A stretch of DNA of 38,649 nt from CBIFVZ01 sp966185765 (lineage in GTDB: Bacteria; Pseudomonadota; Gammaproteobacteria; Enterobacterales; Enterobacteriaceae): positions 1 through 38,649 of the forward strand of contig CBIFVZ010000031.1 in the NCBI GenBank assembly GCA_966185765.1. The letters are read 5' to 3'. Shown here piece by piece: positions 17,141 through 25,753 of this stretch (the first letter of the stretch is position 1; the number at the start of each line of letters is the position of its first letter). Position numbers and translations under genes: made by a program. The notes under the pieces were generated by a model. The model searched no databases. It saw only the letters and a list, made by a program, of their open reading frames with translations, and was not told the origin of the DNA.

Positions 17141-18718
17141 TCATTCCCACTCAATCGTCGCTGGCGGCTTCCCGGAAATATCATAAACCACGCGGGAAAT
17201 ACCGTTTACTTCATTGATAATGCGGTTAGACACACGGCCCAAGAAGTCATACGGCAGATGTGCCCAGTGCGCGGTCATAAAGTCGATGGTTTCTACCGCA
17301 CGCAGGGAAACAACCCAGTCGTATTTACGACCGTCACCCATCACGCCTACGGAGCGCACCGGCAGGAACACGGTAAACGCCTGGCTGACTTTATCGTAAA
17401 GGTCTGCTTTGCGCAGTTCTTCAATAAAGATAGCGTCAGCGCGGCGCAGCAGGTCGCAGTACTCTTTTTTCACTTCACCCAGCACACGCACGCCCAGCCC
17501 CGGCCCCGGGAACGGGTGGCGGAACAGCATGTCGTACGGTAGGCCAAGTTCCAGGCCAATTTTGCGCACTTCGTCTTTGAACAGCTCTTTGAGCGGCTCC
17601 ACCAGGCCCATCTTCATCTCTTTGGGCAGACCGCCCACGTTGTGATGCGATTTAATGACGTGCGCCTTACCGGTTGCCGATGCGGCAGATTCAATCACAT
17701 CCGGGTAAATAGTGCCCTGCGCCAGCCACTTCACGTCTTCAAGTTTCAGCGCTTCTTCGTCAAACACCTCAACGAACACGCGACCAATAGTTTTACGCTT
17801 GGCTTCCGGATCGTCGATACCAGCAAGCGCACTCAGGAAACGTTCTTCAGCCGGAACGTGAACGATGTTGAGACCGAAGTGATCGCCAAACATCTCCATT
17901 ACCTGCTCGGCCTCGTTCAGACGCAGCAGACCGTTGTCGACAAACACGCACGTCAAACGCTCGCCAATGGCGCGGTGCAGCAGCATGGCAGTAACAGAGG
18001 AGTCCACACCACCGGACAGGCCAAGAATCACTTTATCCTGACCGACCTGCTCGCGGATGCGCTCAACGGCATCGTCGATAATCTTCGCCGGGGTCCACAG
18101 TGCTTCACACTGGCAGATGTCGCGCACAAAGCGTTCCAGCATACGCAGACCCTGACGGGTGTGCGTCACTTCCGGGTGGAACTGTACGCCGTAAAAACGC
18201 TTCTCTTCGTTAGCCATAATGGCGAACGGGCACGTTTCGGTGCTGGCAACGGTCACAAAGTCTGATGGGATCGCCGTGACTTTATCGCCGTGGCTCATCC
18301 ATACGTCCAGCAGCGGATTACCGGCATCGCTCAGGGCATCTTCAATGCCACGCACCAGCGCGCTGTCGGTTTTGACTTCCACCTGGGCATAGCCAAATTC
18401 ACGCTCGTTAGACCCTTCTACATGGCCACCAAGCTGCATAGCCATGGTCTGCATGCCGTAGCACACGCCGAGCACCGGCACGCCTGCGTCAAATACATAC
18501 TGCGGGGCACGCGGACTGTTATCTTCAGTAGTACTCTCAGGGCCGCCAGAAAGAATGATGCCACTGGGATTAAACTCGCGGATCTGGGCTTCTGTTACGT
18601 CCCACGCCCACAGCTCACAGTAGACGCCCAGTTCACGCACGCGACGTGCAACCAGCTGGGTGTACTGAGAACCGAAGTCGAGGATAAGGATGCGATGCTT
18701 ATGAATATTTTCCGTCAT
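17141..18718 (-). CDS. guaA: GuaA, GMP synthase (glutamine-hydrolysing)
   Basis: GuaA converts XMP to GMP using ATP and glutamine. It has 525 residues, equal to E. coli. The N-terminal class I glutamine amidotransferase has nucleophile C86 in GVCYGMQ with H181 and E183 in QFHPEVTH. The ATP pyrophosphatase domain carries the P-loop SGGVDSS at 235-241, and the C-terminal dimerisation domain ends PPATIEWE. It is the second gene of guaBA, 70 bp after guaB, with an intercistronic hairpin. Confidence 0.99.
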   Translation of the reverse strand: MTENIHKHRILILDFGSQYTQLVARRVRELGVYCELWAWDVTEAQIREFNPSGIILSGGPESTTEDNSPRAPQYVFDAGVPVLGVCYGMQTMAMQLGGHVEGSNEREFGYAQVEVKTDSALVRGIEDALSDAGNPLLDVWMSHGDKVTAIPSDFVTVASTETCPFAIMANEEKRFYGVQFHPEVTHTRQGLRMLERFVRDICQCEALWTPAKIIDDAVERIREQVGQDKVILGLSGGVDSSVTAMLLHRAIGERLTCVFVDNGLLRLNEAEQVMEMFGDHFGLNIVHVPAEERFLSALAGIDDPEAKRKTIGRVFVEVFDEEALKLEDVKWLAQGTIYPDVIESAASATGKAHVIKSHHNVGGLPKEMKMGLVEPLKELFKDEVRKIGLELGLPYDMLFRHPFPGPGLGVRVLGEVKKEYCDLLRRADAIFIEELRKADLYDKVSQAFTVFLPVRSVGVMGDGRKYDWVVSLRAVETIDFMTAHWAHLPYDFLGRVSNRIINEVNGISRVVYDISGKPPATIEWE

Positions 18719-18757
18719 TGACGCTAATTCCGAGGCAAAGAGCAGTTAAGAATAAGT

Positions 18758-18782
18758 TGCCGGGCGCACAAGGCGCCCGGCA
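18758..18782 (-). other. Strong intercistronic hairpin in guaBA
   Basis: TGCCGGGCGC (18758-18767), a five-base loop, GCGCCCGGCA (18773-18782) is a perfect 10-bp GC-rich stem in the guaB-guaA gap. No T-run follows, so it is more likely an RNA-stability or REP-like element than a terminator. Confidence 0.7.
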
Positions 18783-18788
18783 GTAGAA

Positions 18789-20255
18789 TCAGGAACCCAT
18801 GCGATAGTTCGGGGATTCTTTAGTAATAGTGACATCGTGCACGTGGCTTTCCTGAATGCCCGCGCCGCTGATACGCACGAACTCCGCTTTAGTACGCAGT
18901 TCATCAATGGTGCCACAGCCCGTCAGGCCCATACAGGAGCGCAGGCCCCCCATTTGCTGATGTACGATTTCTTTCAGGTAGCCTTTATAGGCAACACGGC
19001 CCTCAATGCCTTCCGGCACTAACTTATCGGCAGCATTATCGCTCTGGAAGTAACGGTCAGAAGAGCCTTTAGACATCGCACCCAGTGAACCCATGCCGCG
19101 GTAGGATTTAAAAGAGCGGCCCTGATACAGTTCGATTTCACCTGGCGATTCTTCGGTGCCTGCCAGCATTGACCCCACCATCACGGCGCTGGCACCTGCG
19201 GCGATAGCTTTAGCGATATCACCAGAGAAGCGGATGCCGCCGTCAGCGATAACCGGAATACCGGTGCCTTCCAGCGCTTCTACCGCGTCAGATACCGCAG
19301 TAATTTGCGGTACGCCCACGCCGGTCACGATGCGGGTCGTACAAATAGAACCAGGACCAATCCCCACTTTCACTGCGCTCACGCCAGCGTCGGCCAGCGC
19401 ACGCGCGCCTGCGCCAGTCGCCACGTTACCGCCAATGATTTGCAGATCAGGATATTTCGCGCGCGTTTCACGAATGCGCTGTAATACGCCTTCAGAATGG
19501 CCGTGGGAAGAGTCAATTAGCAGAACATCGACACCTGCGGCAACCAGCGCGTCAACACGCTCTTCGTTGCCCGCGCCCGCGCCAACTGCAGCCCCCACAC
19601 GCAGACGACCATGCTCGTCTTTACAGGCGTTTGGTTTACGTTCTGCTTTCTGGAAATCTTTTACAGTGATCATGCCGCGCAGGTGGAAACCTTCATCGAC
19701 AACCAGCGCTTTCTCCACACGTTTTTCGTGCATACGCGTCAGCACCACGTCGCGGGTTTCATCTTCACGCACCGTCACCAGGCGCTCTTTCGGCGTCATA
19801 TAAGCGCTTACCGGCTGGCTGAGGTCGGTGACAAAGCGCACGTCACGACCGGTGATAATGCCCACCAGTTCGTTTTGCGCATTAACCACCGGATAACCGG
19901 CAAAGCCGTTACGCTCGGTCAGTTCGCGCACTTCCTGCAGCGTCGTGCTCGGCAGCACGGTCTGCGGGTCAGTCACCACGCCGCTTTCATGTTTTTTCAC
20001 GCGACGCACTTCTTCAGCCTGGCGCTCAATCGACATGTTTTTGTGAATAAAGCCAAGCCCGCCTTCCTGTGCAAGCGCAATAGCCAGACGCGCTTCTGTC
20101 ACAGTATCCATCGCAGCGGACAGCATCGGGATGTTCAGACGAATAGTTTTGGTCAGCTGTGTGCTGAGATCGGCGGTATTAGGCAGAACAGTAGAGTGTG
20201 CGGGAACGAGCAGAACGTCATCAAACGTCAGTGCTTCTTTAGCGATACGTAGCAT
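18789..20255 (-). CDS. guaB: GuaB, IMP dehydrogenase
   Basis: GuaB oxidises IMP to XMP with NAD+, the committed step to guanine nucleotides. It has 488 residues, as in E. coli. The TIM barrel is interrupted by two CBS domains at about 95-200, which bind regulatory nucleotides. The catalytic cysteine is C305 in GPGSICTTR, with the flap region near RYFQSDN and the family stretch GIRFSGDIAKAIAAGASAVMVGS. The start at 20255 matches E. coli. It is the first gene of guaBA and divergent from xseA, with a PurR-type operator in its promoter. Confidence 0.99.
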   Translation of the reverse strand: MLRIAKEALTFDDVLLVPAHSTVLPNTADLSTQLTKTIRLNIPMLSAAMDTVTEARLAIALAQEGGLGFIHKNMSIERQAEEVRRVKKHESGVVTDPQTVLPSTTLQEVRELTERNGFAGYPVVNAQNELVGIITGRDVRFVTDLSQPVSAYMTPKERLVTVREDETRDVVLTRMHEKRVEKALVVDEGFHLRGMITVKDFQKAERKPNACKDEHGRLRVGAAVGAGAGNEERVDALVAAGVDVLLIDSSHGHSEGVLQRIRETRAKYPDLQIIGGNVATGAGARALADAGVSAVKVGIGPGSICTTRIVTGVGVPQITAVSDAVEALEGTGIPVIADGGIRFSGDIAKAIAAGASAVMVGSMLAGTEESPGEIELYQGRSFKSYRGMGSLGAMSKGSSDRYFQSDNAADKLVPEGIEGRVAYKGYLKEIVHQQMGGLRSCMGLTGCGTIDELRTKAEFVRISGAGIQESHVHDVTITKESPNYRMGS

Positions 20256-20305
20256 GGCAATATCTCAACCTGAGGGTGGTGGAATGGATAAAATATTGCC
20301 GCGGC

Positions 20306-20331
20306 ATTATACAGGGGGAAACCGATTGCAT
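20306..20331 (-). promoter_or_regulatory. guaBA promoter with PurR operator
   Basis: On the minus strand ATGCAATCGGTTTCCC (20331-20316) fits the PurR consensus ANGCAANCGNTTNCNT at every fixed position but the last. It is followed by TATAAT (20311-20306). The operator therefore covers the space between -35 and -10. E. coli guaBA is also under PurR. Confidence 0.85.
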
Positions 20332-20422
20332 CCACATTTTTTTATCAAAAAACTTGCCTTTGACTGACGCCCAGGTAGTATCAACCAGATAACCCGCTGA
20401 TTTGGAATTTGATCCAGTTCAC

Positions 20423-21790
20423 ATGTCTGCTTCTTTACCTGCCACCGTTTTTACCGTCAGCCGCCTGAATCAGTCGGTGCGTCAGCTGCTGGAAGGCGAA
20501 ATGGGCATGGTGTGGATAAGTGGTGAGATCTCCAACTTCACTCGCCCGGCCTCCGGTCACTGGTACTTTACCTTAAAAGACGATACCGCTCAGGTACGCT
20601 GTGCGATGTTTCGCAACAGCAACCGGCGCGTGATGTTTCGCCCGGAACATGGCCAACAGGTGCTGGTGCGCGCCAGCGTCACCCTGTATGAGCCGCGCGG
20701 TGATTACCAGATTATTGTAGAGAGCATGCAGCCTGCGGGCGAAGGCCTACTCCAGCAGCAGTTTGAGCAGCTAAAAAGCCGGCTTCACGCCGAAGGCCTG
20801 TTTGAACCGGCTCATAAAAAATCTCTCCCCTCCCCGGCACGCCAGGTTGGCGTAATAACCTCTAAATCCGGCGCAGCCCTGCACGATATTCTGCACGTAC
20901 TGCAACGCCGTGACCCATCGCTCCCGGTGGTGATTTACCCAACGGCGGTCCAGGGTGTGGAAGCACCAGCACAGATAGTGCGCGCCATTGAACTTGCGAA
21001 CCTGCGTAACGAGTGTGATGTACTGATTGTCGGACGAGGCGGCGGTTCACTGGAAGATTTATGGAGTTTTAACGACGAACGCGTAGCACGTGCTATTTTT
21101 GCCAGCCGTATTCCGGTGGTCAGTGCAGTTGGACACGAAACGGATGTCACCATTGCCGACTTTGTTGCCGACCTGCGCGCGCCGACGCCATCTGCCGCTG
21201 CAGAAATCGTCAGCCGCAACCAGCTTGAGCTATTACGCCAGCTTCAGGGCCTGCAGCAGCGCCTCGAAATGGCGATGGATTATTATCTCTCCGGCCTCGG
21301 ACAGCGTTTTATTCGCCTGCACCACCGTCTGCAACAGCAGCACCCGCAACTGCGCCTTGCGCGCCAGCAAAACGCGCTGTTTCAACTGCGTCAGCGCCTC
21401 AGTATTGCGCTGGAAGGTGAATTACGTAAGCAGCGCGAACGCCTGCAAAAACAAACCCGCAGGCTCCACCAGCAGCAGCCTTCGGCGCGTATTCATCGCA
21501 CCAGCACGCGCCTGCAGCACCTGGAGTACCGACTGTCACAACTGGTCTCCCAGCGCCTTGCCAGCACACGCGAGCGTTTTGGCAATGCCATCACCCATCT
21601 GGAAGCCGTCAGCCCGCTGGCAACGCTGGCTCGTGGTTATAGCGTAACCTCGGCCCCGGACGGCCATGTCCTCAGGCAAACCAAACAAGTCAAAGCGGGC
21701 GACAGTCTTACCACGCGCCTTGCCGATGGCTGGATAGAAAGTGAAGTAACCGCCGTTAAGGCCGCCAGGAAGTCTCGCCGTAAAACCTGA
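20423..21790 (+). CDS. xseA: XseA, exonuclease VII large subunit
   Basis: XseA is the catalytic subunit of exonuclease VII, which with XseB degrades single-stranded DNA from both ends and acts in mismatch repair. The ATG at 20423 gives 455 residues (E. coli 456); a TTG 21 bases upstream was rejected on alignment. The N-terminal OB-fold (about 10-100) includes VWISGEISNF and GHWYFTLKD. The catalytic core follows with GRGGGSLEDLWSFNDE, SAVGHETDVTIADFVADLRAPTPSAAAE. A long basic coiled-coil stalk spans roughly 260-390. It is divergent from guaB. The accessory island starts right after its stop. Confidence 0.97.
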   Translation: MSASLPATVFTVSRLNQSVRQLLEGEMGMVWISGEISNFTRPASGHWYFTLKDDTAQVRCAMFRNSNRRVMFRPEHGQQVLVRASVTLYEPRGDYQIIVESMQPAGEGLLQQQFEQLKSRLHAEGLFEPAHKKSLPSPARQVGVITSKSGAALHDILHVLQRRDPSLPVVIYPTAVQGVEAPAQIVRAIELANLRNECDVLIVGRGGGSLEDLWSFNDERVARAIFASRIPVVSAVGHETDVTIADFVADLRAPTPSAAAEIVSRNQLELLRQLQGLQQRLEMAMDYYLSGLGQRFIRLHHRLQQQHPQLRLARQQNALFQLRQRLSIALEGELRKQRERLQKQTRRLHQQQPSARIHRTSTRLQHLEYRLSQLVSQRLASTRERFGNAITHLEAVSPLATLARGYSVTSAPDGHVLRQTKQVKAGDSLTTRLADGWIESEVTAVKAARKSRRKT

Positions 21791-22564
21791 TGTTGCCCTA
21801 TCGCCACTCAACTTACCTGCGCATCCCACAAGACACTGTAAACGAGACTGCAGCTGTTGTTCACCTTTTCGTTCATCAACGTCCATGACGTGTAATTTCG
21901 TGACAAATATCACAAAAGAAGTTTCAGTCAACGTATCTCTGAGAAAAATATCGCGAATAATAAAAATTACTATCACGACTTTATAATCACAGTTCTGAAC
22001 TTTTTATTGATAGCCACCCGTAAAAAAACGATAAAATAATCGTTCAGGGAGTAACGCCAACACGTTATTGAACATTGCCCAGCTAACAGAGGTAAATATG
22101 TCTTTGCAATAGCAGCTACTATTCTTTTTCTGTGCTTACTGCACCAGTCATCTAATGATTAAAAATCACACAACCGCTCATTAAACCGTCACACACGGTA
22201 GTAACAGGTCATAAAATTCCTTACTGGTTTGCCATAAACTTCTGTACAAACCAGAATAAACCCCGTTTTCCACCAGGTAATACTTTTTTGTCATTGCAAT
22301 AAAAGCGTAGACAGATCACGTTTTTTATTTTTATATTAAAAGCAGCGTCCGCTTCGTTGATATATTGCCCGAACAACTCTGCTTTGCGTTTACCGCATGT
22401 AGATACTATAAACCTTAAACATGGGGCTTGCCTGTGAAGCTTGTGCGGTAGCCATCTCTAAAAAAAGATACGCGACATTTTTATTCTCCATACCTTTTTA
22501 GAACAGCGAAAAATATCGCAAAACAAATCAAACTTCAGGAAGGTTATTTGAAAGGGAAAGCACC
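21791..22564 (+). other. 774-bp AT-rich gap at the start of the accessory island
   Basis: No convincing gene is present. The base composition becomes AT-rich immediately after xseA. Short inverted repeats are present, for example AACGAT/ATCGTT at 22027-22044. A four-codon ORF at 22098-22112 follows a plausible ribosome site and then stops. The last 60 bases carry the AGGAAGG-rich leader of the lipoprotein gene. I see no clear sRNA or IS end. Confidence 0.5.
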
Positions 22565-23068
22565 ATGAAGAATATTCAAATCCTTTTAACTATTGCATTT
22601 ATTATTTTCCTGACGGGTTGTCAGAAAAGTAAACCCATCACTGACGATACCCTCGTCACAAGTCAGGTAGATGGCGTGACACTCATACATCGTCATGCCA
22701 TTACTCCGCCACAAACTTTCACCCCAATCAATGAAGATTACCGCGCGCTCTATCCCGCGTTACTGATGAGCACGCCTGATTTCGGTGGTAACGTTGTCCG
22801 TAAGCTGGATAACGGCGAAACCTATGTTGCACTGGGTCAGGTGGAGCATTTCTGGATAGCACTCGCAGACAAAGACCAACAGGAATTAATTGGCTACGTC
22901 CCCATGCGCGCCGTCGTCAAAAGTTCTCTTTATGCCGCCACGATACGTAAAGATACACGTCGTGTCCGCAAAAGCAGCAACAAGACAGCGAAAAAAAATT
23001 GCGTAACACTTTCAGCCACCAGTAAAGCCTGTAAAAAAACCGACGATAACACCTGGATTATCGACTAA
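22565..23068 (+). CDS. SH3-like lipoprotein of a T6SS-type accessory module
   Basis: This 167-residue protein has a lipoprotein signal peptide ending FLTGC, so C19 would be lipidated. The middle part (about 75-120) has the spacing of a bacterial SH3 domain: GETYVALGQVEHFWIAL, then ELIGYVPMRAV. The tail is lysine-rich with two cysteines (CVTLSATSKACKK), which could form a disulphide, and ends TWIID. SH3-domain lipoproteins can bind peptidoglycan or partner proteins. A direct role here is unknown. The sequence upstream is a good ribosome region. It is 700 bp ahead of the exported protein, TagJ and kinase genes on the same strand, and I infer that they form one module. Confidence 0.75.
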   Translation: MKNIQILLTIAFIIFLTGCQKSKPITDDTLVTSQVDGVTLIHRHAITPPQTFTPINEDYRALYPALLMSTPDFGGNVVRKLDNGETYVALGQVEHFWIALADKDQQELIGYVPMRAVVKSSLYAATIRKDTRRVRKSSNKTAKKNCVTLSATSKACKKTDDNTWIID

Positions 23069-23675
23069 CGTTAAACAATATCTGGCGGGCAAAAACATAC
23101 TGACACGGGATTCTGGACACATTCGTATCAGTGGTGAAAAAGTTCCTGTTACAGACATTTTACTGCTGTCTGGATGATGTTTCACCGTGACAAAAAGATA
23201 ATCTGAGCATCAGAAACCTATAAGTAATTATCCACCGTATCTCAGGCTTGTGTGTCATTACTCAGACGAGAGACGGTGTTTATATCAATATGTTTTTAGC
23301 CTTTGCAAACCGCAATCTGGAAACCTGAAGAGTAAACCTGACTGATTACGCCAGATTATTCTGAATTTTCCGTCATAATGAGCATGTGTCGCATTGGATC
23401 TGTTCGGTCGTGCGTCACTGGGGTACTCATGGTGCATATGAAAGCAGCAACATAAAGAAATAGCGTATTCCCCTACCTTATTAGAAAAATTAGAGTGGGA
23501 GGTGCTTAATAAACACCTAAAAAAGCCAATAACAAAACATACCCCGCTGCTATTAACAGGTAAGTTAATGAAGAATATATGCCACACACGCTAAATTTTG
23601 TCACAACGCTGTCGGAATGGCGGACATTAATGAATCCATGACTCACCGCGACAACCAGAACCGGCAGGATAACTC
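23069..23675 (+). other. 607-bp gap with possible decayed sequence
   Basis: No gene with a credible start and ribosome site is seen. A frame open from about 23060 to a TGA near 23163 continues out of the lipoprotein's 3' end in a different frame and reads like protein (KQYLAGKNILTRDSGHIRIS). This may be a decayed remnant. An opposite-strand open frame at 23285-23587 has no family features. AT-rich. Confidence 0.4.
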
Positions 23676-23768
23676 ATGCCATTTTGCGGTCTGGACAGAC
23701 TCGCCCAGGACATCACATTGCTGCATTCCCCACAGGATGCCCTGCAATTTTTATCTTCACGTGATTAA
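23676..23768 (+). CDS. Candidate 30-residue ORF immediately before the exported protein gene
   Basis: The ATG at 23676 follows GGCAGGATAACTC and encodes a 30-residue peptide (MPFCGLDRLAQDITLLH then SPQDALQFLSSRD). Its stop lies 12 bp before the next start, the spacing of an operon gene. It matches nothing I know. It could be a real small protein, a leader, or the trace of a deleted gene. Confidence 0.35.
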   Translation: MPFCGLDRLAQDITLLHSPQDALQFLSSRD

Positions 23769-23780
23769 CCAAGGATTGTT

Positions 23781-24788
23781 ATGAAATGCTGGCTCTCAGG
23801 CTTCGCGCTGCTCATGGCGGCAACCAGTATCGAAGCCGTTGCGGAAAATTACCGTATTGTGCAATCACCTTCGCAAAAGCTGGATGTCTGGATTGATAAT
23901 ATTAAAGATGATTCCGTTAAAAGTTGGTGTGCAAATGAGGTCACACTGCGTATTGTGACCAAAGCAAACAAAGACCCGAGCGTGCTTGATTCCTTTATGC
24001 CAAGTCTGGGGACACTCCTTAGCAGGCAGTGCAGTAAACTCACTTCCCTCTCATGGCACCTTACCGATGCCGAAGGCGTAAGCCTGGCTGCCGGGAACGC
24101 CAACGCGACTAACCGTTGGCGCACGGCACTGACCCAGCAATCGCCTGACATCCCAGGCTCGGTCACCCCACCAGCGGACTCGCAGGCGCAGGTGATAACC
24201 GCGCCGCTGTCGCTGGACACCTCCCCTCTTGCCAACGATCGCCCCTGGCAGGAGTTTCGCCTGCAGGATGGCTGTATCCTGCGTGTATTCTGGCAGGACA
24301 GCAATATGATCTCCGGCTGGTTCATTCCAGATGGGGGCAAAGACAATTGTGAAACCAGCCGCTGGTTGCACGGGCGTCGCAGCATCGTGCTACAAAGTGA
24401 CAGCGGTGAGCAGGAGACACTACCGGCTACTTTTATTCGTGGCTTCACTCTTCTGGGAATGGCTGACAATGATGACCTTGAAAGCCTGTCCATTGTTACC
24501 GCTAATAACGAGCGTCTGGTCCTTGCCAGCAACCAGAGTCCACAAAGCTGGATGATCCTGCCCTATATCCCGGCTCTCAACGGCTGGCAAGCACAGGGGA
24601 CTATTGCCGTAGAACTACCTAAACAAAAAGCACAAAACACCAGCCTGATGAATGAACAGATTAAACGTGCGCGCGACTACTGGTCTACATGGCTTCCCAC
24701 GGGGGTTCATCAGCGCCTGCTGCTGATTGATACACTTCAGCCACAGCTGCGTGATCCTGCGGCCAATGCCTGGAAAACCCTGGAATAA
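23781..24788 (+). CDS. Exported protein of unknown function in the TagJ-kinase module
   Basis: This is a 335-residue protein with a Sec signal peptide (residues 1-21, cleavage after EAVA), so it is probably periplasmic. I do not recognise a named domain. Two parts are visible: an N-terminal region (about 22-115) rich in beta-like segments (YRIVQSPSQKLDVWIDNI, NEVTLRIVTK) and, after a Pro/Ser/Ala linker at about 125-155, a second region starting at WQEFRLQDGCILRVFWQDSN. Cysteines occur at WCANEV, RQCSKL, DGCILR and DNCETS, and could form two disulphides. The ATG follows AAGGATTGTT. The next gene, tagJ, begins 10 bp after the stop, so co-expression is likely. A role in a T6SS-related signalling module is inferred only from the neighbours. 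Confidence 0.8.
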   Translation: MKCWLSGFALLMAATSIEAVAENYRIVQSPSQKLDVWIDNIKDDSVKSWCANEVTLRIVTKANKDPSVLDSFMPSLGTLLSRQCSKLTSLSWHLTDAEGVSLAAGNANATNRWRTALTQQSPDIPGSVTPPADSQAQVITAPLSLDTSPLANDRPWQEFRLQDGCILRVFWQDSNMISGWFIPDGGKDNCETSRWLHGRRSIVLQSDSGEQETLPATFIRGFTLLGMADNDDLESLSIVTANNERLVLASNQSPQSWMILPYIPALNGWQAQGTIAVELPKQKAQNTSLMNEQIKRARDYWSTWLPTGVHQRLLLIDTLQPQLRDPAANAWKTLE

Positions 24789-24798
24789 GGACGTTGAG

Positions 24799-25611
24799 AT
24801 GAAAATGCTGAGTCAGTTGCTGAGTGAAACTTCGCTGGCACAGGCACAGGTTCTGCTGGAAAATGATATCAAAGCCAGCCCGGCTAACGCCAGGCTGCGT
24901 GCTGCTCTGGTACAACTATTATGCCTGTGTGGTAACTGGTCACGAGCGCTCACACAGCTTAAAAGCTGGCAAGCGCTGGCACCGCAGACTGAGCCAACGG
25001 TTACGCTACTTGAGCAAACTATTACTGCTGAACAACGTCGTGAGGCGGTGCTTTCAGGACAGGGGCGCCCGTCAATATCAGAAAGCCACTGGCCGTGGCT
25101 TACGCTGTTGACCGATGCCTTATCACTGCCAGCCTCTCAGGCTGGTGCACTCAGAGCGCTGGCGTTGAAACAAGCCTGTGCACCGCCCGGCACCCTGACT
25201 AAAAAAGATAACATAGAACAATCGTTTAACTGGCTGATGGACGGCGATGCTCGCTTTGGCCCGGTTTGTGAAGTGTTTATTAATGACCGCTATTTGTGGT
25301 TGCCTTTTAGCGCCATTGCACAGGTCACCTTCCAGATGCCTTCTGACACCTTCGACCTTATCTGGCGTCACAGCCACATTCAGTTGCATAACGGCCAGGA
25401 ACTGACAGGCCAGATACCATTACGCTATCCCGTAACGGAAACACAAGCTGACGACCTACTGCTGGCTCGTGCTACCCAATGGCAGCCCCTGCCAACCAGC
25501 GAGAGTCAGAATACTGGATGTGGGCAAAAGGTATTAAAAGGCGAAGGCGGCGAATACCCGCTGAGTACCCTACAAACTCTGCGCTTTCAGAAAGATAACT
25601 GTGTTGAATAG
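24799..25611 (+). CDS. tagJ: TagJ/ImpE-family T6SS accessory protein
   Basis: This 270-residue cytoplasmic protein matches the ImpE/SciE/TagJ family pattern. The N-terminal repeat region (about 5-60) reads AQAQVLLENDIKASPANARL, then LRAALVQLLCLCGNWSRALTQLKSW, a TPR-like helical hairpin. The C-terminal domain has the family signature of GPVCEVFINDRYLWLPFSAI followed by DLIWRHSHIQLHNGQELTGQIPLRYP. TagJ proteins are found only in T6SS loci in the cases I know, where they bind the sheath protein TssB and influence recycling by ClpV. No tssB, tssC or clpV gene is in this window. The ATG at 24799 follows AAGGACGTTGAG. The downstream kinase gene is 142 bp away. Confidence 0.88.
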   Translation: MKMLSQLLSETSLAQAQVLLENDIKASPANARLRAALVQLLCLCGNWSRALTQLKSWQALAPQTEPTVTLLEQTITAEQRREAVLSGQGRPSISESHWPWLTLLTDALSLPASQAGALRALALKQACAPPGTLTKKDNIEQSFNWLMDGDARFGPVCEVFINDRYLWLPFSAIAQVTFQMPSDTFDLIWRHSHIQLHNGQELTGQIPLRYPVTETQADDLLLARATQWQPLPTSESQNTGCGQKVLKGEGGEYPLSTLQTLRFQKDNCVE

Positions 25612-25753
25612 TCAGCACAGGATAACGACGTGCTAGCGCACCGCGACTGGCAGCCTCGCAAAAGCACGATGAAAAAACCCAACTGCATATCGCGTTTAAG
25701 CGCAATAGCTTTCAGTGCCAGGCGCTTAACCCTATCACCAGAGAGTGTTTAAC

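Noticed and set aside
22098..22112. Four-codon ORF after a plausible ribosome site, with a hydrophobic stretch readable in the next frame
   Set aside because: It is too short to support, and the hydrophobic frame has no start; it could be a decayed signal peptide but nothing confirms it.
23370..23460. Short stretch that suggested a PAAR-like sequence
   Set aside because: The resemblance rests on a few residues and no PAAR repeat pattern is present.
23285..23587. 100-residue minus-strand open frame
   Set aside because: There is no good ribosome site and no domain, and the composition looks like an intergenic shadow.
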